A DNA stretch of 7,311 nucleotides from UBA8518 sp041659585 (GTDB lineage Bacteria; Patescibacteriota; Minisyncoccia; Moranbacterales; UBA2206), in NCBI GenBank assembly GCA_041659585.1, contig JBAZXY010000062.1, positions 1-7,311 on the forward strand. The letters are read 5' to 3'. A model generated the notes under the pieces. It saw nothing but the letters and a program-made list of their open reading frames with translations. It had not been told where the DNA came from and did no database searches. Positions 6,313 through 7,311 of the stretch are shown here, in pieces. Positions within the stretch are counted from its first letter, which is position 1, and the number at the start of each line of letters is the position of its first letter. The translations under genes and the position numbers were made by a program.

Positions 6313-6382
6313 GAAACATGTAACATAAAACATATAACAAATTTTTATTGCTATATGCTGTATGTCTTATGTTATATGATTT
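6310..6382. repeat. Inverted pair of degenerate ATG-heptad repeat arrays
   Basis: On the minus strand, 6340 down to 6310 reads TTGTTAT, ATGTTTT, ATGTTAC, ATGTTTC, ATG. On the plus strand, 6348 to 6382 reads TTGCTAT, ATGCTGT, ATGTCTT, ATGTTAT, ATGATTT. These are two arrays of the same 7-bp unit (about ATGTTNN) in opposite orientation, separated by the 7-base centre ATTTTTA (6341-6347). The inner ten bases can pair with one mismatch, and 23 of 31 positions match over 31-base arms. The structure overlaps the stop and last codons of the glycosyltransferase (stop at 6369-6367) and the region of the holB start. It could act as an intercistronic hairpin; its origin is unknown. Confidence 0.7.
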
Positions 6383-7311
6383 ATAATATATTCCTCAAAT
6401 TCCTTAATAAACCTTTCTTTTGAAAATTCTCGCGCCCTATCTATGATAATTTGTTTATCATAGTTTTTTTCATTTTCTATCAGCCGACGCACCCCGTCCG
6501 CAACCACCTCGGGTGTCGCGGCGTCAAAAAATTCCCCAGTCCTCCCTTCAACAACCGTCTCTAGCACGCCCCCCTGGCGAATCGCCAGCACCGGTACCCC
6601 ATGCGCCATCGCCTCCACCGGACTCAAGCCAAAATCATCTACTCCGGCAAAAATGAAAGCCCGTGCTCCGGCATAATAACCAGTCACCGCTTCATCCGAT
6701 TGATAGCCCAGAATTTTAATATTTTTTTCCGCGATGGAACTCAAATATTTCTCCTGTTGACCAGTTCCAATGATTACCAACGGCAAACCCAACTTATTGA
6801 AAGCCTCCACCACCACATCTATTTTTTTATACGGTGATAACCTCGAAACAATCAAAAAATATTTTTCCTCACCTTTATAATCCGCAGAATTGCCCGCCGT
6901 AGTTATAAAAGGAACGTGGGCGGGAGGGTAGATAACCGCACTTTCTCGCCCATAATATTTCTCGATTCTCCGTTGAGTATATTTGGAATTCGCCAGCAAA
7001 AAATCCGGCCGGTCAGCCGCCACGCGATCCCACAAGCGCAGATAATTTAGCACCAGCCTGGCACACAAATTAAGCACCCGACCTTTTTTCTGTTGACCAA
7101 GATATTCCACGCCCACATCCCAAGCAAAACGCATCGGACTGTGTAAATATGAAATATGGGTGGTATTGAGGCGCGTAACGAGTCCCTTAGTCCATGCTCC
7201 CGAGCTGCTGATTACCAAATCAAAATCACGCAAATCAAAAATTTCCGGGGCCACAGGCATCAAAGGCAAGAGCCATTTCTTTCTTTTTTGTAGCCAGCGC
7301 GGAAATTTCTG
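6367..7311 (-). CDS. GT4-family glycosyltransferase, 5' end off window
   Basis: This is a cytoplasmic GT-B fold retaining glycosyltransferase of family GT4 that would transfer a sugar from a nucleotide-sugar. The frame is open to the right edge, so the true start lies outside; the TTG at 7269 and ATG at 7260 are internal. Of 314 visible residues (residue 1 at 7311-7309), the order is: end of the N-terminal acceptor domain with LVISSSGAWTKG, YLHSPMRFAWD at 55-65 (the Y-HxPxR-WD signature of the WbaZ-like group), then the donor domain with SRLSPYKK at 156-163 (phosphate-binding Arg and Lys), IGTG, and DDFGLSPVEAMAHG at 225-238. This last motif corresponds to the E-x7-E signature with Asp in the first position. 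The N-terminal 50 or so residues are probably missing. No membrane segments are seen. The last codons, encoding IINHIT and the stop, lie in a heptad repeat. holB follows after 54 bases. The sugar is unknown; mannose would be a guess from the WbaZ resemblance. Confidence 0.87.
   Translation of the reverse strand, partial: QKFPRWLQKRKKWLLPLMPVAPEIFDLRDFDLVISSSGAWTKGLVTRLNTTHISYLHSPMRFAWDVGVEYLGQQKKGRVLNLCARLVLNYLRLWDRVAADRPDFLLANSKYTQRRIEKYYGRESAVIYPPAHVPFITTAGNSADYKGEEKYFLIVSRLSPYKKIDVVVEAFNKLGLPLVIIGTGQQEKYLSSIAEKNIKILGYQSDEAVTGYYAGARAFIFAGVDDFGLSPVEAMAHGVPVLAIRQGGVLETVVEGRTGEFFDAATPEVVADGVRRLIENEKNYDKQIIIDRAREFSKERFIKEFEEYIINHIT

Noticed and set aside
5971..6423. 150-codon plus-strand frame across holB and the heptad repeats
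   Set aside because: It is antisense to a well-supported delta' gene, and its Tyr/Cys/Met-rich tail is just translated 7-bp repeats.
1..7311. CRISPR array, tRNA, rRNA or transposase gene
   Set aside because: No regularly spaced direct repeats with unique spacers, no cloverleaf or rRNA core sequence and no transposase motif were seen on reading both strands.

Overview
The window is AT-rich bacterial chromosome with tightly packed genes and no usable Shine-Dalgarno sequence ahead of any start I could inspect. The gene style suggests a Candidatus Patescibacteria (CPR) genome, perhaps of the Parcubacteria group. The signs are large GT39-type membrane glycosyltransferases in tandem, a Lys-rich FtsQ with a CxxxxC pair, a delta' clamp-loader subunit without zinc cysteines, and ATG-heptad repeats between genes. 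This assignment is inference; there is no rRNA or other decisive marker in the window.

Layout: (1) Positions 1-701, minus strand: the N-terminal 233 codons of a charged, unrecognised protein whose 3' end lies off the left edge. (2) 702-852: a divergent promoter region with an extended -10 element on each strand, one perfect DnaA-box 9-mer and a 12-bp palindrome. (3) 853-2412 and 2553-4358, plus strand: two different multi-pass GT-C glycosyltransferases of the GT39/ArnT-PMT type. (4) 2410-2547: the gap between them is almost exactly filled by a roughly 130-bp element with 19-bp terminal inverted repeats and a 4-bp flanking duplication, which looks like a MITE-type insertion. (5) 4377-4409: a strong bidirectional terminator between converging genes. 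(6) 7311 down to 4426, minus strand: a co-directional set made of a GT4 glycosyltransferase (5' end off the right edge), holB (DNA polymerase III delta') and ftsQ (divisome). The GT4-holB junction carries an inverted pair of degenerate 7-bp repeat arrays that supply the last codons of the glycosyltransferase and the optional first codons of holB.

Functionally, the two GT39-type enzymes would transfer sugars from polyprenyl-phosphate carriers outside the membrane, while the GT4 enzyme would act from nucleotide-sugars in the cytoplasm; together they suggest cell-surface glycan assembly. HolB and FtsQ are housekeeping genes of replication and division. I found no convincing new multi-gene system, tRNA, rRNA, CRISPR array or transposase gene. 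The most interesting non-genic items are the inverted-repeat element at 2410-2547 and the heptad-repeat hairpin at 6310-6382.
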